From Dermanyssus gallinae (taxonomy: Eukaryota > Arthropoda > Arachnida > Mesostigmata > Dermanyssidae), in NCBI GenBank assembly GCA_003439945.1, contig QVRM01006455.1, positions 1 through 64,000 on the forward strand: DNA of 64,000 nt, written 5' to 3'. Of this stretch, positions 34,727 through 48,506 are shown one piece after another. The notes under the pieces were generated by a model. The model did not search any database and had not been told where the DNA came from. It saw only the letters and a list, made by a program, of their open reading frames with translations. The translations under genes and the position numbers were made by a program. How positions within the stretch are numbered: the stretch's first letter is position 1; each line of letters opens with the position of its first letter.

Positions 34727-35891
34727 TCAAACAATACGAGTACACGTCACCATATCACTCCCTGATCGAGTGTAGTTGTTTTTGCGATTCGAATGACGTG
34801 GACGCCCAGATGATGGCCAATTATCGTCTTGTTGCTTCTCGGGCGACGTTGCTCTGGACGATAACCGTCGATCAGTTAAAGCTTTCGATTTTTCAGGGGG
34901 AGGATCACAACCATCATCATTGGCCAAGGACGATATCCCTGCTCTTTCATTTGTCGCCGAATCTTTTCCATCACCCACTCGGGGATGGTAATGTCTGGAT
35001 CGTCTAGGTCCCCACGTGCTGTATCTTGAAGGAGACCGGCAACACGGCAGGAAGCCTCGCCCTCATAGCGCCCCGTCTCTGCTCTCGACGCAAGTCTTCA
35101 TCCGGCTCCGACGAGAATCCCTTAGCAATTTAGTAATTGAAGAACATTATAATATCGGACGTATATATCAGATCGTGTGTTTGTTGCAACCAAAATAAAC
35201 GTAAGTGCAATGCAGCATACATCAGCACGGCTCACTGTTACAGGATCACATGTTCACAAGTCGCAAGTGACTGTTGTTTCTATAATGCTGATGTATTTTT
35301 GATATACATTTGGCGACCAGCGGATAGCCAGCTAGTTATTTAACAGTGAAATGCACATTTTTTATTTTGACTTGTTTGCCTGTGATCGACTCATGGAATC
35401 ATACTAGTGTATTTAAAATATAATTATATTAAAATGTCCTTAATATAATTGCATTAAATAGCGTTATGTTTGGGGGTGTGAGAGCGTTCACTAGCTAAAA
35501 CGTACCTCAGGTGGGATATTCTCCGTGATGTGGGGCTCTTTAATGTTCTCGTCAAAATCGTAACAGTTGACGGAGCCCACGAAGGAAGCACTTTTGCCGA
35601 AAAGCAGAGCGGCGGCTAGATAGCGCAAGCGATACCCGCAAGCAACTGCTACCCAGCCCGCGAAGAAAGGCCACGCCTTTTGCGGTAGCCACCATCTTTT
35701 GCTTGCCTTCCGGTTGTTTGGACTGTGAACCAGCAAAATAAATCCATAATTGTATCAAAATACATATATGTATAATTGTAGTGGTGATATTTTTAGTTAT
35801 AACACTAAGTTTCCCTGCGAAAGACTTTTCTGCATGGTGTTTAAGATTTTTAGAACTTAAACTAACATTCTTGCTCACTTAAAGTTGACAT
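34727..35891 (-). pseudogene. array gene, minus-arm copy in unit 3 (exon 2 deleted)
   Basis: TATA box at about 35914-35923 and ATG at 35891 remain, and exon 3 (about 35727-35510) keeps its acceptor and donor and the hydrophobic segment. Exon 2 and both neighbouring intron parts (roughly 380 bp) are missing, with the break at a shared GCA. The same deletion occurs in units 4 and 5. Exon 4 starts near 35118 and is frame-broken. Confidence 0.5.
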
Positions 35892-36255
35892 TGTCTTGGC
35901 CAAATTCAAAATCTCTTATATACAACAGAACGTGCAATTAATCTCTGTGCTATATACAGACGTGCTAATCAGATGTGTACCAATCTTGTTGTTGTTGTGC
36001 TGTATCCATTATCAGTCACTTCATTAGCGTTCCTTGTTGAAGGTAATCATGGCACAAAAGAAGCTGGTCCAGTAGCTGCCATAATGAAAAAGTCTAATAT
36101 GGCGATCTCTGTAACCGCTCCAAGTGATGTGTTATGAACAAACCGGAATTGCGTCTGAATATATATATATATATATATATATACGTGCACGAATCATGCA
36201 TGGCCTGATATATACATCAGATATTATAATGTTCAACAAGTAGTAAATTGCTAAG

Positions 36256-36635
36256 GAATTGTCGTCGGAGCCGGAGGAAGATTTGCGTCGAGAGCAGAGG
36301 CGGCGTGCTGTGAGAGCAAGGCTGCCTGCCGGATTGCCGGTGTACTACAAGATGCACCACAGGGACCTAGAGAATCTGGGCGTAACCATCCTCGAATGGG
36401 TGATGAAAAAAATCAGCGGCAAATAGAGGAACAAGGCTCATACTCTGCCGATGGATTAGATTCAGATGATCTCCCATCCGTAGTCGAAAGCTGCAGCTGG
36501 TCGACGGTATCGTCAGCAGATCAACGCCGCCCGAAAAGCACCAAGATGATAATGGGCCATCCTCTGAAATCGCGCTACCGTCCACGTCTTCCAGACCGCA
36601 AAAATGGCTACACCCTAGGGTGCAGAGGAGGATAG
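36256..36635 (+). pseudogene. array gene 3' exon, plus arm, unit 4
   Basis: Carries the 1-nt deletion shared with units 2, 5 and 6. Also reads LEWVM where most copies have PEWVM, a change shared with units 5 and 6. Confidence 0.65.
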
Positions 36636-37452
36636 ATAGTGTGTTACTGCGTACTCGTATTGCCAAAGAAAGAGGCGTTTATGACGACGTTCATTTCATA
36701 TTGATATGTTGTTAGTTCCTCTTATAGCGCCCAAAGCATCTTACGAGCGTAAAGTTGTTGGTCGTCATGTTCATGAGGTCGCTTTGGAGCGTTGATAGCG
36801 AAAAGCTCTTCCTAAACTAAGCTGAATACCATGATTAAGCATATACATACGATTTGGTTATGCAAGGACTTGGCGCTTAGCATTTAATTGCTACTGCGAC
36901 TAACTCATGTCGTCATAGCCGAACGCCAATGTCAAAAGACTTTCAGCCAATGTAATATACACATATAATTCTATGTATTACCTTTGTAATAGCAGAACAA
37001 TCAAAATGATGCTTATCAGGAGATCCCGAAGAGGAGGTACACAATGGAGGCAGTAAAAGCAGTACAAGATCGTCAGTACAAGGGGCCTAGATAAAATACA
37101 ATTTTAACAAGTACGACAATTTTCACATCTGTTTCATTATTTAGCAAAATGCGTGTGCATACATGATATAAATAAGTGCACATTTAGTTTCGTATCGTGT
37201 CACGTATGTCTTGAATTATCAACAGCTGTATAGATTTCATTTAATTTTACCATTTAGGTGCTTGATTAAAACAACGAATGAAAGCGTATATATATATATA
37301 TATAAAAAAACACACATCCTAGGTGGCCGATCCTGGTACCCCAACGGGGTATTAGAGGACCATTGAATACTTGCGATATGCAATTGTTTCATGTGATGTG
37401 TGGCAAGTGGCACTGTCTTGTTCAAAACACATCTCTTTGAGATTCATACCAT

Positions 37453-37648
37453 CTTTTTTTTTATTTTCCGTAAGGCTATTGCCCATATACGGTTTTTTTC
37501 AGGTCATGGCTAATTTTAATCCACTCCGGCATTTACCTTGTCTAAATTGGAAACCATGCAAACCAATTTAAGAGTGGCCGGTCTGGGTCTCGAACCCAGT
37601 CCTCCCGAATGCAAAGCAAAGGCTTTGCCACTAAGCCATCTTGCTCGG
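37453..37648 (-). mobile_element. tRNA-derived SINE in array, unit 4
   Basis: Same element and insertion site as in unit 2; B box ggtctcgaacccag on the plus strand intact. Confidence 0.7.
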
Positions 37649-39319
37649 TTTATATTCTCCCGGAAAGGTAATAAGTTTCGAGTCGTGAAATTTCGCCAAT
37701 GCGTGGCGGTTTTGTCTCGCTGTATCGGTCGTTTCTGTTGTGCATGTTTGCACAGCCGGTTCATACACGTTCTTGTTTAATTCTTCTAAAAGTGATTCAG
37801 ATGATTTCTCGAAATCCCCTTGAAAATGGTACGTTTTTTTTAAGGAGCGGCCGTTACTGCAGCCCATAGGTTCTGCTTTGGCGCTAATATTTTACTTACT
37901 TTATAAGTAAAAGAGACATAATAAATATGAACGTGCAAAATCGGCCTTTTGCTGTGCGACCTCCAAAAGGGTGCTCAACGCTGTTAAGGTTTGTCGAAAC
38001 ATCTTCAACATTTTCGGAAACAACTCAGACAACGAATGGACCTGCCGAAAATGGTTTGTCAGGTGCCCGTAGTCCAGGAGAAATTAACCTGGACAAAAAC
38101 CACGGTCCGGTCAATTCTCATTGCTAGAAGAGTTTGGAATAACTTTCAAGCCCTGTGGGTTTCTCACAAGCTGAGTAACACCAACAAATTGGCATTCATG
38201 CGCCTCTGCACTCCAATCGACACCGCCAAGCTTAATTCTTAAATCCTTCGGAAACCTGCGATGAAAAATTTGTCCTCCGAGAGAATCCGAGCAGACAAAG
38301 ATTCGGGTCCAAAGGCGCCGGCGGCAGTTTCCAGAGTCAACTCAAGGGAAACGCCCACTCAATTGCAAACTATGCAACATTGCAAGCTATGCAATGTTGT
38401 TTGTGAAATATCGATTGAGGCATCGTTCACGCTAAACGTATGAGAAGAAATTAAATGATCAGTACGAATCTATACTGCTAATAAGGCCAACTAGTTCAAT
38501 AAAAATTCACTCAAACTCGTCCATTTTTCCCCGAGACAACGCACGACCCCATGTGAGTAACACTGTCCTTAGGAAATATACAACCTGGGGACTAATTGAG
38601 CATCCAGCAACTCATCGGAGCTTGCACCTTTCGATGAGCACTCACTTCCGTCCTGCCGCTTGTTACGGGTAGTGACAATGACGGTGCCGCACACAGGCAT
38701 GCACCCAAATAGAACATCGAACATTTGTGCATAGATAATATGCTTTCTTTCATTGTCCTAACTAAGATTCTGAAGGGGTGGAATAGATGCTGTCGATAAC
38801 GAAAGACATAAATGACACGATATGAAGTAAAATGCGCATGTGTCTATACCATTATGCAAACGTCATTTGCAAGATAACAAAACAGATGCAAAAATTGTCC
38901 TACCTGTTATTAATTGTCATTTGTCTAGTAAACTTCTTGTGTAAAGATGTCTTGGCAATTTGTACGGCCTCCATTCTGTACTCCTTGTTCGAGATCTCCC
39001 GGCACGCGTCCTCTTGACGGTTCCGCTACAACACGACTAATAAAATAAAAGTCCGATAAAAAGTAATTGCAATGGCCTACCACTATGACGACATGAGTTA
39101 ACACAGCAAACGCTTATAAATGCTAAGCATATATTCCTTGCATAACCAAATCGTGTATCTGCATGTTCATGATCTTCAGTTTAAATTAAAAAGGTCTCTT
39201 GTTATCACAGCGCTCGGAAAAGACTTCATGAACGAGAGCTCGACGCTTATAAAGTGCCTTGCACGCTGTAAAACGAACCTATATACCATATGAAATAAAT
39301 GTCAGTGGGTGCCCTTTTC

Positions 39320-40484
39320 TCAAACAATACGAGTACACGTCACCATATCACTCCCTGATCGAGTGTAGTTGTTTTTGCGATTCGAATGACGTGGACGCCC
39401 AGATGATGGCCAATTATCGTCTTGTTGCTTCTCGGGCGACGTTGCTCTGGACGATAACCGTCGATCAGTTAAAGCTTTCGATTTTTCAGGGGGAGGATCA
39501 CAACCATCATCATTGGCCAAGGACGATATCCCTGCTCTTTCATTTGTCGCCGAATCTTTTCCATCACCCACTCGGGGATGGTAATGTCTGGATCGTCTAG
39601 GTCCCCACGTGCTGTATCTTGAAGGAGACCGGCAACACGGCAGGAAGCCTCGCCCTCATAGCGCCCCGTCTCTGCTCTCGACGCAAGTCTTCATCCGGCT
39701 CCGACGAGAATCCCTTAGCAATTTAGTAATTGAAGAACATTATAATATCGGACGTATATATCAGATCGTGTGTTTGTGCAACCAAAATAAACGTAAGTGC
39801 AATGCAGCATACATCAGCACGGCTCACTGTTACAGGATCACATGTTCACAAGTCGCAAGTGACTGTTGTTTCTATAATGCTGATGTATTTTTGATATACA
39901 TTTGGCGACCAGCGGATAACCAGCTAGTTATTTAACAGTGAAATGCACATTTTTTATTTTGACTTGTTTGCCTGTGATCGACTCATGGAATCATACTAGT
40001 GTATTTAAAATATAATTATATTAAAATGTCCTTAATATAATTGCATTAAATAGCGTTATGTTTGGGGGTGTGAGAGCGTTCACTAGCTAAAACGTACCTC
40101 AGGTGGGATATTCTCCGTGATGTGGGGCTCTTTAATGTTCTCGTCAAAATCGTAACAGTTGACGGAGCCCACGAAGGAAGCACTTTTGCCGAAAAGCAGA
40201 GCGGCGGCTAGATAGCGCAAGCGATACCCGCAAGCAACTGCTACCCAGCCCGCGAAGAAAGGCCACGCCTTTTGCGGTAGCCACCATCTTTTGCTTGCCT
40301 TCCGGTTGTTTGGACTGTGAACCAGCAAAATAAATTCATAATTGTATCAAAATACATATATGTATAATTGTAGTGGTGATATTTTTAGTTATAACACTAA
40401 GTTTCCCTGCGAAAGACTTTTCTGCATGGTGTTTAAGATTTTTTAGAACTTAAACTAACATTCTTGCTCACTTAAAGTTGACAT
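39320..40484 (-). pseudogene. array gene, minus-arm copy in unit 4 (exon 2 deleted)
   Basis: Same organisation as unit 3: TATA near 40508-40515, ATG 40484, exon 3 about 40319-40102 with the hydrophobic stretch, exon 4 from about 39712, frame-broken after the KIQHVGT equivalent. Confidence 0.5.
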
Positions 40485-40748
40485 TGTCTTCGCCAAATTC
40501 AAAATCTCTTATATACAACAGAACGTGCAATTAATCTCTGTGCTATATACAGACGTGCTAATCAGATGTGTACCAATCTTGTTGTTGTTGTGCTGTATCC
40601 ATTATCAGTCACTTCATTAGCGTTCCTTGTTGAAGGTAATCATGGCACAAAAGAAGCTGGTCCAGTAGCTGCCATAATGAAAAAGTCTAATATGGTGATC
40701 TCTGTAACCGCTCCAAGTGATGTGTTATGAACAAACCGGAATTGCGTC

Positions 40749-40780
<32 letters not shown>

Positions 40781-40863
40781 CGTGCACGAATCATGTGGTA
40801 ACACTGCATGGCCTGATATATACATCAGATATTATAATGTTCAACAAGTAGTAAATTGCTAAG

Positions 40864-41243
40864 GAATTGTCGTCGGAGCCGGAGGAAGATTTGCGTCGAG
40901 AGCAGAGGCGGCGTGCTGTGAGAGCAAGGCTGCCTGCCGGATTGCCGGTGTACTACAAGATGCACCACAGGGACCTAGAGAATCTGGGCGTAACCATCCT
41001 CGAATGGGTGATGAAAAAAATCAGCGGCAAATAGAGGAACAAGGCTCATACTCTGCCGATGGATTAGATTCAGATGATCTCCCATCCGTAGTCGAAAGCT
41101 GCAGCTGGTCGACGGTATCGTCAGCAGATCAACGCCGCCCGAAAAGCACCAAGATGATAATGGGCCATCCTCTGAAATCGCGCTACCGTCCACGTCTTCC
41201 AGACCGCAAAAATGGCTACACCCTAGGGTGCAGAGGAGGATAG
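40864..41243 (+). pseudogene. array gene 3' exon, plus arm, unit 5
   Basis: Appears identical to the unit 4 copy by eye, with the same frameshift. Confidence 0.65.
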
Positions 41244-42054
41244 ATAGTGTGTTACTGCGTACTCGTATTGCCAAAGAAAGAGGCGTTTATGACGACGTTC
41301 ATTTCATATTGATATGTTGTTAGTTCCTCTTATAGCGCCCAAAGCATCTTACGAGCGTAAAGTTGTTGGTCGTCATGTTCATGAGGTCGCTTTGGAGCGT
41401 TGATAGCGAAAAGCTCTTCCTAAACTAAGCTGAATACCATGATTAAGCATATACATACGATTTGGTTATGCAAGGACTTGGCGCTTAGCATTTAATTGCT
41501 ACTGCGACTAACTCATGTCGTCATAGCCGAACGCCAATGTCAAAAGACTTTCAGCCAATGTAATATACACATATAATTCTATGTATTACCTTTGTAATAG
41601 CAGAACAATCAAAATGATGCTTATCAGGAGATCCCGAAGAGGAGGTACACAATGGAGGCAGTAAAAGCAGTACAAGATCGTCAGTACAAGGGGCCTAGAT
41701 AAAATACAATTTTAACAAGTACGACAATTTTCACATCTGTTTCATTATTTAGCAAAATGCGTGTGCATACATGGTATAAATAAGTGCACATTTAGTTTCG
41801 TATCGTGTCACGTATGTCTTGAATTATCAACAGCTGTATAGATTTAATTTAATTTTACCATTTAGGTGCTTGATTAAAACAACGAATGAAAGCTTATATA
41901 TATATAAAAAAACACACATCCTAGGCGGCCGATCCTGGTACCCCAACGGGGTATCAGAGGACCATTGAATACTTGCGATATGCAATTGTTTCATGTGATG
42001 TGTGGCAAGTGGCACTGTCTTGTTCAAAACACATCTCTTTGAGATTCATACCAT

Positions 42055-42250
42055 ATTTTTTTTTATTTTCCGTAAGGCTATTGCCCATATACGGTTTTTT
42101 TCAGGTCATGGCTAATTTTAATCCACTCCGGCATTTACCTTGTCTAAATTGGAAACCATGCAAACCAATTTAAGAGTGGCCGGTCTGGGTCTCGAACCTA
42201 GTCCTCCCGAATGCAAAGCAAAGGCTTTGCCACTAAGCCATCTTGCTCGG
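42055..42250 (-). mobile_element. tRNA-derived SINE in array, unit 5
   Basis: Same insertion as units 2, 4, 6 and 7; the B box has one substitution (plus strand ctcgaacctag), breaking a T-stem pair. Confidence 0.7.
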
Positions 42251-43923
42251 TTTATATTCTCCCGGAAAGGTAATAAGTTTCGAGTCGTGAAATTTCGCCA
42301 ATGCGTGGCGGTTTTGTCTCGCTGTATCGGTCGTTTCTGTTGTGCATGTTTGCACAGCCGGTTCATACACGTTCTTGTTTAATTCTTCTAAAAGTGATTC
42401 AGATGATTTCTCGAAATCCCCTTGAAAATGGTACGTTTTTTTTAAGGAGCGGCCGTTACTGCAGCTCATAGGTTCTGCTTTGGCGCTAATATTTTACTTA
42501 CTTTATAAGTAAAAAGAGACATAATAAATATGAACGTGCAAAATCGGCCTTTTGCTGTGCGACCTCCAAAAGGGTGCTCAACGCTGTTAAGGTTTGTCGA
42601 AACATCTTCAACATTTTCGGAAACAACTCAGACAACGAATGGACCTGCCGAAAATGGTTTGTCAGGTGCCCGTAGTCCAGGAGAAATTAACCTGGACAAA
42701 AAACCACGGTCCGGTCAATTCTCATTGCTAGAAGAGTTTGGAATAACTTTCAAGCCCTGTGGGTTTCTCACAAGCTGAGTAACACCAACAAATTGGCATT
42801 CATGCGCCTCTGCACTCCAATCGACACCGCCAAGCTTAATTCTTAAATCCTTCGGAAACCTGCGATGAAAAATTTGTCCTCCGAGAGAATCCGAGCAGAC
42901 AAAGATTCGGGTCCAAAGGCGCCGGCAGCAGTTTTCAGAGTCAACTCAAGGGAAACGCCCACTCAATTGCAAACTATGCAACATTGCAAGCTATGCAATG
43001 TTGTTTGTGAAATATCGATTGAGGCATCGTTCACGCTAAACGTATGAGAAGAAATTAAATGATCAGTACGAATCTATACTGCTAATAAGGCCAACTAGTT
43101 CAATAAAAATTCACTCAAACTCGTCCATTTTTCCCCGAGACAACGCACGACCCCATGTGAGTAACACTGTCCTTAGGAAATATACAACCTGGGGACTAAT
43201 TGAGCATCCAGCAACTCATCGGAGCTTGCACCTTTCGATGAGCACTCACTTCCGTCCTGCCGCTTGTTACGGGTAGTGACAATGACGGTGCCGCACACAG
43301 GCATGCACCCAAATAGAACATCGAACATTTGTGCATAGATAATATGCTTTCTTTCATTGTCCTAACTAAGATTCTGAAGGGGTGGAATAGATGCTGTCGA
43401 TAACGAAAGACATAAATGACACGATATGAAGTAAAATGCGCATGTGTCTATACCATTATGCAAACGTCATTTGCAAGATAACAAAACAGATGCAAAAATT
43501 GTCCTACCTGTTATTAATTGTCATTTGTCTAGTAAACTTCTTGTGTAAAGATGTCTAGGCAATTTGTACGGCCTCCATTCTGTACTCCTTGTTCGAGATC
43601 TCCCGGCACGCGTCCTCTTGACGGTTCCGCTACAACACGACTAATAAAATAAAAGTCCGATAAAAAGTAATTGCAATGGCCTACCACTATGACGACATGA
43701 GTTAACACAGCAAACGCTTATAAATGCTAAGCATATATTCCTTGCATAACCAAATCGTGTATCTGCATGTTCATGATCTTCAGTTTAAATTAAAAAGGTC
43801 TCTTGTTATCACAGCGCTCGGAAAAGACTTCATGAACGAGAGCTCGACGCTTATAAAGTGCCTTGCACGCTGTAAAACGAACCTATATACCATATGAAAT
43901 AAATGTCAGTGGACGCCCTTTTC

Positions 43924-45088
43924 TCAAACAATACGAGTACACGTCACCATATCACTTCCTGATCGGGTGTAGCTGTTTTTGCGGTTCGAATGACGTGGAC
44001 GCCCAGATGATGGCCAATTATCGTCTTGTTGCTTCTCGGGCGACGTTGCTCTGGACGATAACCGTCGATCAGTTAAAGCTTTCGATTTTTCAGGGGGAGG
44101 ATCACAACCATCATCATTGGCCAAGGACGATATCCCTGCTCTTTCATTTGCCGCCGAATCTTTTCCATCACCCACTCGGGGATGGTAATGTTTGGATCGT
44201 CTAGGTCCCCACGTGCTGTATCTTGAAGGAGACCGGCAACACGGCAGGAAGCCTCGCCCTCATAGCGCCCCGTCTCTGCTCTCGACGCAAGTCTTCATCC
44301 GGCTCCGACGAGAATCCCTTAGCAATTTAGTAATTGAAGAACATTATAATATCGGACGTATATATCAGATCGTGTGTTTGTGCAACCAAAATAAACGTAA
44401 GTGCAATGCAGCATACATCAGCACGGCTCACTGTTACAGGATCACATGTTCACAAGTCGCAAGTGACTGTTGTTTCTATAATGCTGATGTATTTTTGATA
44501 TACATTTGGCGACCAGCGGATAACCAGCTAGTTATTTAACAGTGAAATGCACATTTTTTATTTTGACTTGTTTGCCTGTGATCGACTCATGGAATCATAC
44601 TAGTGTATTTAAAATATAATTATATTAAAATGTCCTTAATATAATTGCATTAAATAGCGTTATGTTTGGGGGTGTGAGAGCGTTCACTAGCTAAAACGTA
44701 CCTCAGGTGGGATATTCTCCGTGATGTGGGGCTCTTTAATGTTCTCGTCAAAATCGTAACAGTTGACGGAGCCCACGAAGGAAGCACTTTTGCCGAAAAG
44801 CAGAGCGGCGGCTAGATAGCGCAAGCGATACCCGCAAGCAACTGCTACCCAGCCCGCGAAGAAAGGCCACGCCTTTTGCGGTAGCCACCATCTTTTGCTT
44901 GCCTTCCGGTTGTTTGGACTGTGAACCAGCAAAATAAATCCATAATTGTATCAAAATACATATATGTATAATTGTAGTGGTGATATTTTTAGTTATAACA
45001 CTAAGTTTCCCTGCGAAAGACTTTTCTGCATGGTGTTTAAGATTTTTTAGAACTTAAACTAACATTCTTGCTCACTTAAAGTTGACAT
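43924..45088 (-). pseudogene. array gene, minus-arm copy in unit 5 (exon 2 deleted)
   Basis: As unit 4: TATA near 45112-45120, ATG 45088, exon 3 about 44923-44706, exon 4 from about 44316, exon 2 missing. Confidence 0.5.
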
Positions 45089-45463
45089 TGTCTTCGCCAA
45101 ATTCAAAATCTCTTATATACAACAGAACGTGCAATTAATCTCTGTGCTATATACAGACGTGCTAATCAGATGTGTACCAATCTTGTTGTTGTTGTGCTGT
45201 ATCCATTATCAGTCACTTCATTAGCGTTCCTTGTTGAAGGTAATCATGGCACAAAAGAAGCTGGTCCAGTAGCTGCCATAATGAAAAAGTCTAATATGGT
45301 GATCTCTGTAACCGCTCCAAGTGATGTGTTATGAACAAACCGGAATTGCGTCTGAATATATATATATATATATATATATACGTGCACGAATCATGTGGTA
45401 ACACTGCATGGCCTGATATATACATCAGATATTATAATGTTCAACAAGTAGTAAATTGCTAAG

Positions 45464-45843
45464 GAATTGTCGTCGGAGCCGGAGGAAGATTTGCGTCGAG
45501 AGCAGAGGCGGCGTGCTGTGAGAGCAAGGCTGCCTGCCGGATTGCCGGTGTACTACAAGATGCACCACAGGGACCTAGAGAATCTGGGCGTAACCATCCT
45601 CGAATGGGTGATGAAAAAAATCAGCGGCAAATAGAGGAACAAGGCTCATACTCTGCCGATGGATTAGATTCAGATGATCTCCCATCCGTAGTCGAAAGCT
45701 GCAGCTGGTCGACGGTATCGTCAGCAGATCAACGCCGCCCGAAAAGCACCAAGATGATAATGGGCCATCCTCTGAAAGCGCGCTACCGTCCACGTCTTCC
45801 AGACCGCAAAAATGGCTACACCCTAGGGTGCAGAGGAGGATAG
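45464..45843 (+). pseudogene. array gene 3' exon, plus arm, unit 6
   Basis: Shares the 1-nt deletion and LEWVM with units 4 and 5, plus one private change (HPLKAR for HPLKSR). Confidence 0.65.
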
Positions 45844-46654
45844 ATAGTGTGTTACTGCGTACTCGTATTGCCAAAGAAAGAGGCGTTTATGACGACGTTC
45901 ATTTCATATTGATATGTTGTTAGTTCCTCTTATAGCGCCCAAAGCATCTTACGAGCGTAAAGTTGTTGGTCGTCATGTTCATGAGGTCGCTTTAGAGCGT
46001 TGATAGCGAAAAGCTCTTCCTAAACTAAGCTGAATACCATGATTAAGCATATACATACGATTTGGTTATGCAAGGACTTGGCGCTTAGCATTTAATTGCT
46101 ACTGCGACTAACTCATGTCGTCATAGCCGAACGCCAATGTCAAAAGACTTTCAGCCAATGTAATATACACATATAATTCTATGTATTACCTTTGTAATAG
46201 CAGAACAATCAAAATGATGCTTATCAGGAGATCCCGAAGAGGAGGTACACAATGGAGGCAGTAAAAGCAGTACAAGATCGTCAGTACAAGGGGCCTAGAT
46301 AAAATACAATTTTAACAAGTACGACAATTTTCACATCTGTTTCATTATTTAGCAAAATGCGTGTGCATACATGGTATAAATAAGTGCACATTTAGTTTCG
46401 TATCGTGTCACGTATGTCTTGAATTATCAACAGCTGTATAGATTTCATTTAATTTTACCATTTAGGTGCTTGATTAAAACAACGAATGAAAGCTTATATA
46501 TATATAAAAAATCACACATCCTAGGCGGCCGATCCTGGTACCCCAACGGGGTATTAGAGGACCATTGAATACTTGCGATATGCAATTGTTTCATGTGATG
46601 TGTGGCAAGTGGCACTGTCTTGTTCAAAACACATCTCTTTGAGATTCATACCAT

Positions 46655-46850
46655 CTTTTTTTTTATTTTCCGTAAGGCTATTGCCCATATACGGTTTTTT
46701 TCAGGTCATGGCTAATTTTAATCCACTCCGGCATTTACCTTGTCTAAATTGGAAACCATGCAAACCAATTTAAGAGTGGCCGGTCTGGGTCTCGAACCCA
46801 GTCCTCCCGAATGCAAAGCAAAGGCTTTGCCACTAAGCCATCTTGCTCGG
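46655..46850 (-). mobile_element. tRNA-derived SINE in array, unit 6
   Basis: Same element and site as in units 2, 4, 5 and 7. Confidence 0.7.
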
Positions 46851-48506
46851 TTTATATTCTCCCGGAAAGGTAATAAGTTTCGAGTCGTGAAATTTCGCCA
46901 ATGCGTGGCGGTTTTGTCTCGCTGTATCGGTCGTTTCTGTTGTGCATGTTTGCACAGCCGGTTCATACACGTTCTTGTTTAATTCTTCTAAAAGTGATTC
47001 AGATGATTTCTCGAAATCCCCTTGAAAATGGTACGTTTTTTTAAAGGAGCGGCCGTTACTGCAGCCCATAGGTTCTGCTTTGGCGCTAATATTTTACTTA
47101 CTTTATAAGTAAAAAGAGACATAATAAATATGAACGTGCAAAATCGGCCTTTTGCTGTGCGACCTCCAAAAGGGTGCTCAACGCTGTTAAGGTTTGTCGA
47201 AACATCTTCAACATTTTCGGAAACAACTCAGACAACGAATGGACCTGCCGAAAATGGTTTGTCAGGTGCCCGTAGTCCAGGAGAAATTAACCTGGACAAA
47301 AAACCACGGTCCGGTCAATTCTCATTGCTAGAAGAGTTTGGAATAACTTTCAAGCCCTGTGGGTTTCTCACAAGCTGAGTAACACCAACAAATTGGCATT
47401 CATGCGCCTCTGCACTCCAATCGACACCGCCAAGCTTAATTCTTAAATCCTTCGGAAACCTGCGATGAAAAATTTGTCCTCCGAGAGAATCCGAGCAGAC
47501 AAAGATTCGGGTCCAAAGGCGCCGGCAGCAGTTTCCAGAGTCAACTCAAGGGAAACGCCCACTCAATTGCAAACTATGCAATGTTGTTTGTGAAATATCG
47601 ATTGAGGCATCGTTCACGCTAAACGTATGAGAAGAAATTAAATGATCAGTACGAATCTATACTGCTAATAAGGCCAACTAGTTCAATAAAAATTCACTCA
47701 AACTCGTCCATTTTTCCCCGAGACAACGCACGACCCCATGTGAGTAACACTGTCCTTAGGAAATATACAACCTGGGGACTAATTGAGCATCCAGCAACTC
47801 ATCGGAGCTTGCACCTTTCGATGAGCACTCACTTCCGTCCTGCCGCTTGTTACGGGTAGTGACAATGACGGTGCCGCACACAGGCATGCACCCAAATAGA
47901 ACATCGAACATTTGTGCATAGATAATATGCTTTCTTTCATTGTCCTAACTAAGATTCTGAAGGGGTGGAATAGATGCTGTCGATAACGAAAGACATAAAT
48001 GACACGATATGAAGTAAAATGCGCATGTGTCTATACCATTATGCAAACGTCATTTGCAAGATAACAAAACAGATGCAAAAATTGTCCTACCTGTTATTAA
48101 TTGTCATTTGTCTAGTAAACTTCTTGTGTAAAGATGTCTTGGCAATTTGTACGGCCTCCATTCTGTACTCCTTGTTCGAGATCTCCCGGCACGCGTCCTC
48201 TTGACGGTTCCGCTACAACACGACTAATAAAATAAAAGTCCGATAAAAAGTAATTGCAATGGCCTACCACTATGACGACATGAGTTAACACAGCAAACGC
48301 TTATAAATGCTAAGCATATATTCCTTGCATAACCAAATCGTGTATCTGCATGTTCATGATCTTCAGTTTAAATTAAAAAGGTCTCTTGTTATCACAGCGC
48401 TCGGAAAAGACTTCATGAACGAGAGCTCGACGCTTATAAAGTGCCTTGCACGCTGTAAAACGAACCTATATACCATATGAAATAAATGTCAGTGGACGCC
48501 CTTTTC

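Larger units (their letters stand above)
31333..36203. repeat. tandem array unit 3 (4871 bp)
   Basis: No SINE, so the transposase remnant is longest here (32265-32540). Has the 480-bp core block (about 32706-33182) and core frame 33285-33779. Its minus arm lacks exon 2: cgaaagacttttctgc joins directly to atggtgtttaag near 35834. The junction gcatgg is at 36198-36203, with 11 bp missing just before it. Confidence 0.85.
36204..40811. repeat. tandem array unit 4 (4608 bp)
   Basis: SINE present (37453-37648), 480-bp core block absent (cttgaaaatggta joins cgttttttttaagg near 37830), minus-arm exon 2 absent. Nearly identical to unit 5, so the two are the youngest duplicates. Junction gcatgg at 40806-40811. 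Confidence 0.85.
40812..45411. repeat. tandem array unit 5 (4600 bp)
   Basis: Same module set as unit 4 with only scattered differences and a different TA tract length. Junction gcatgg at 45406-45411. Confidence 0.85.
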
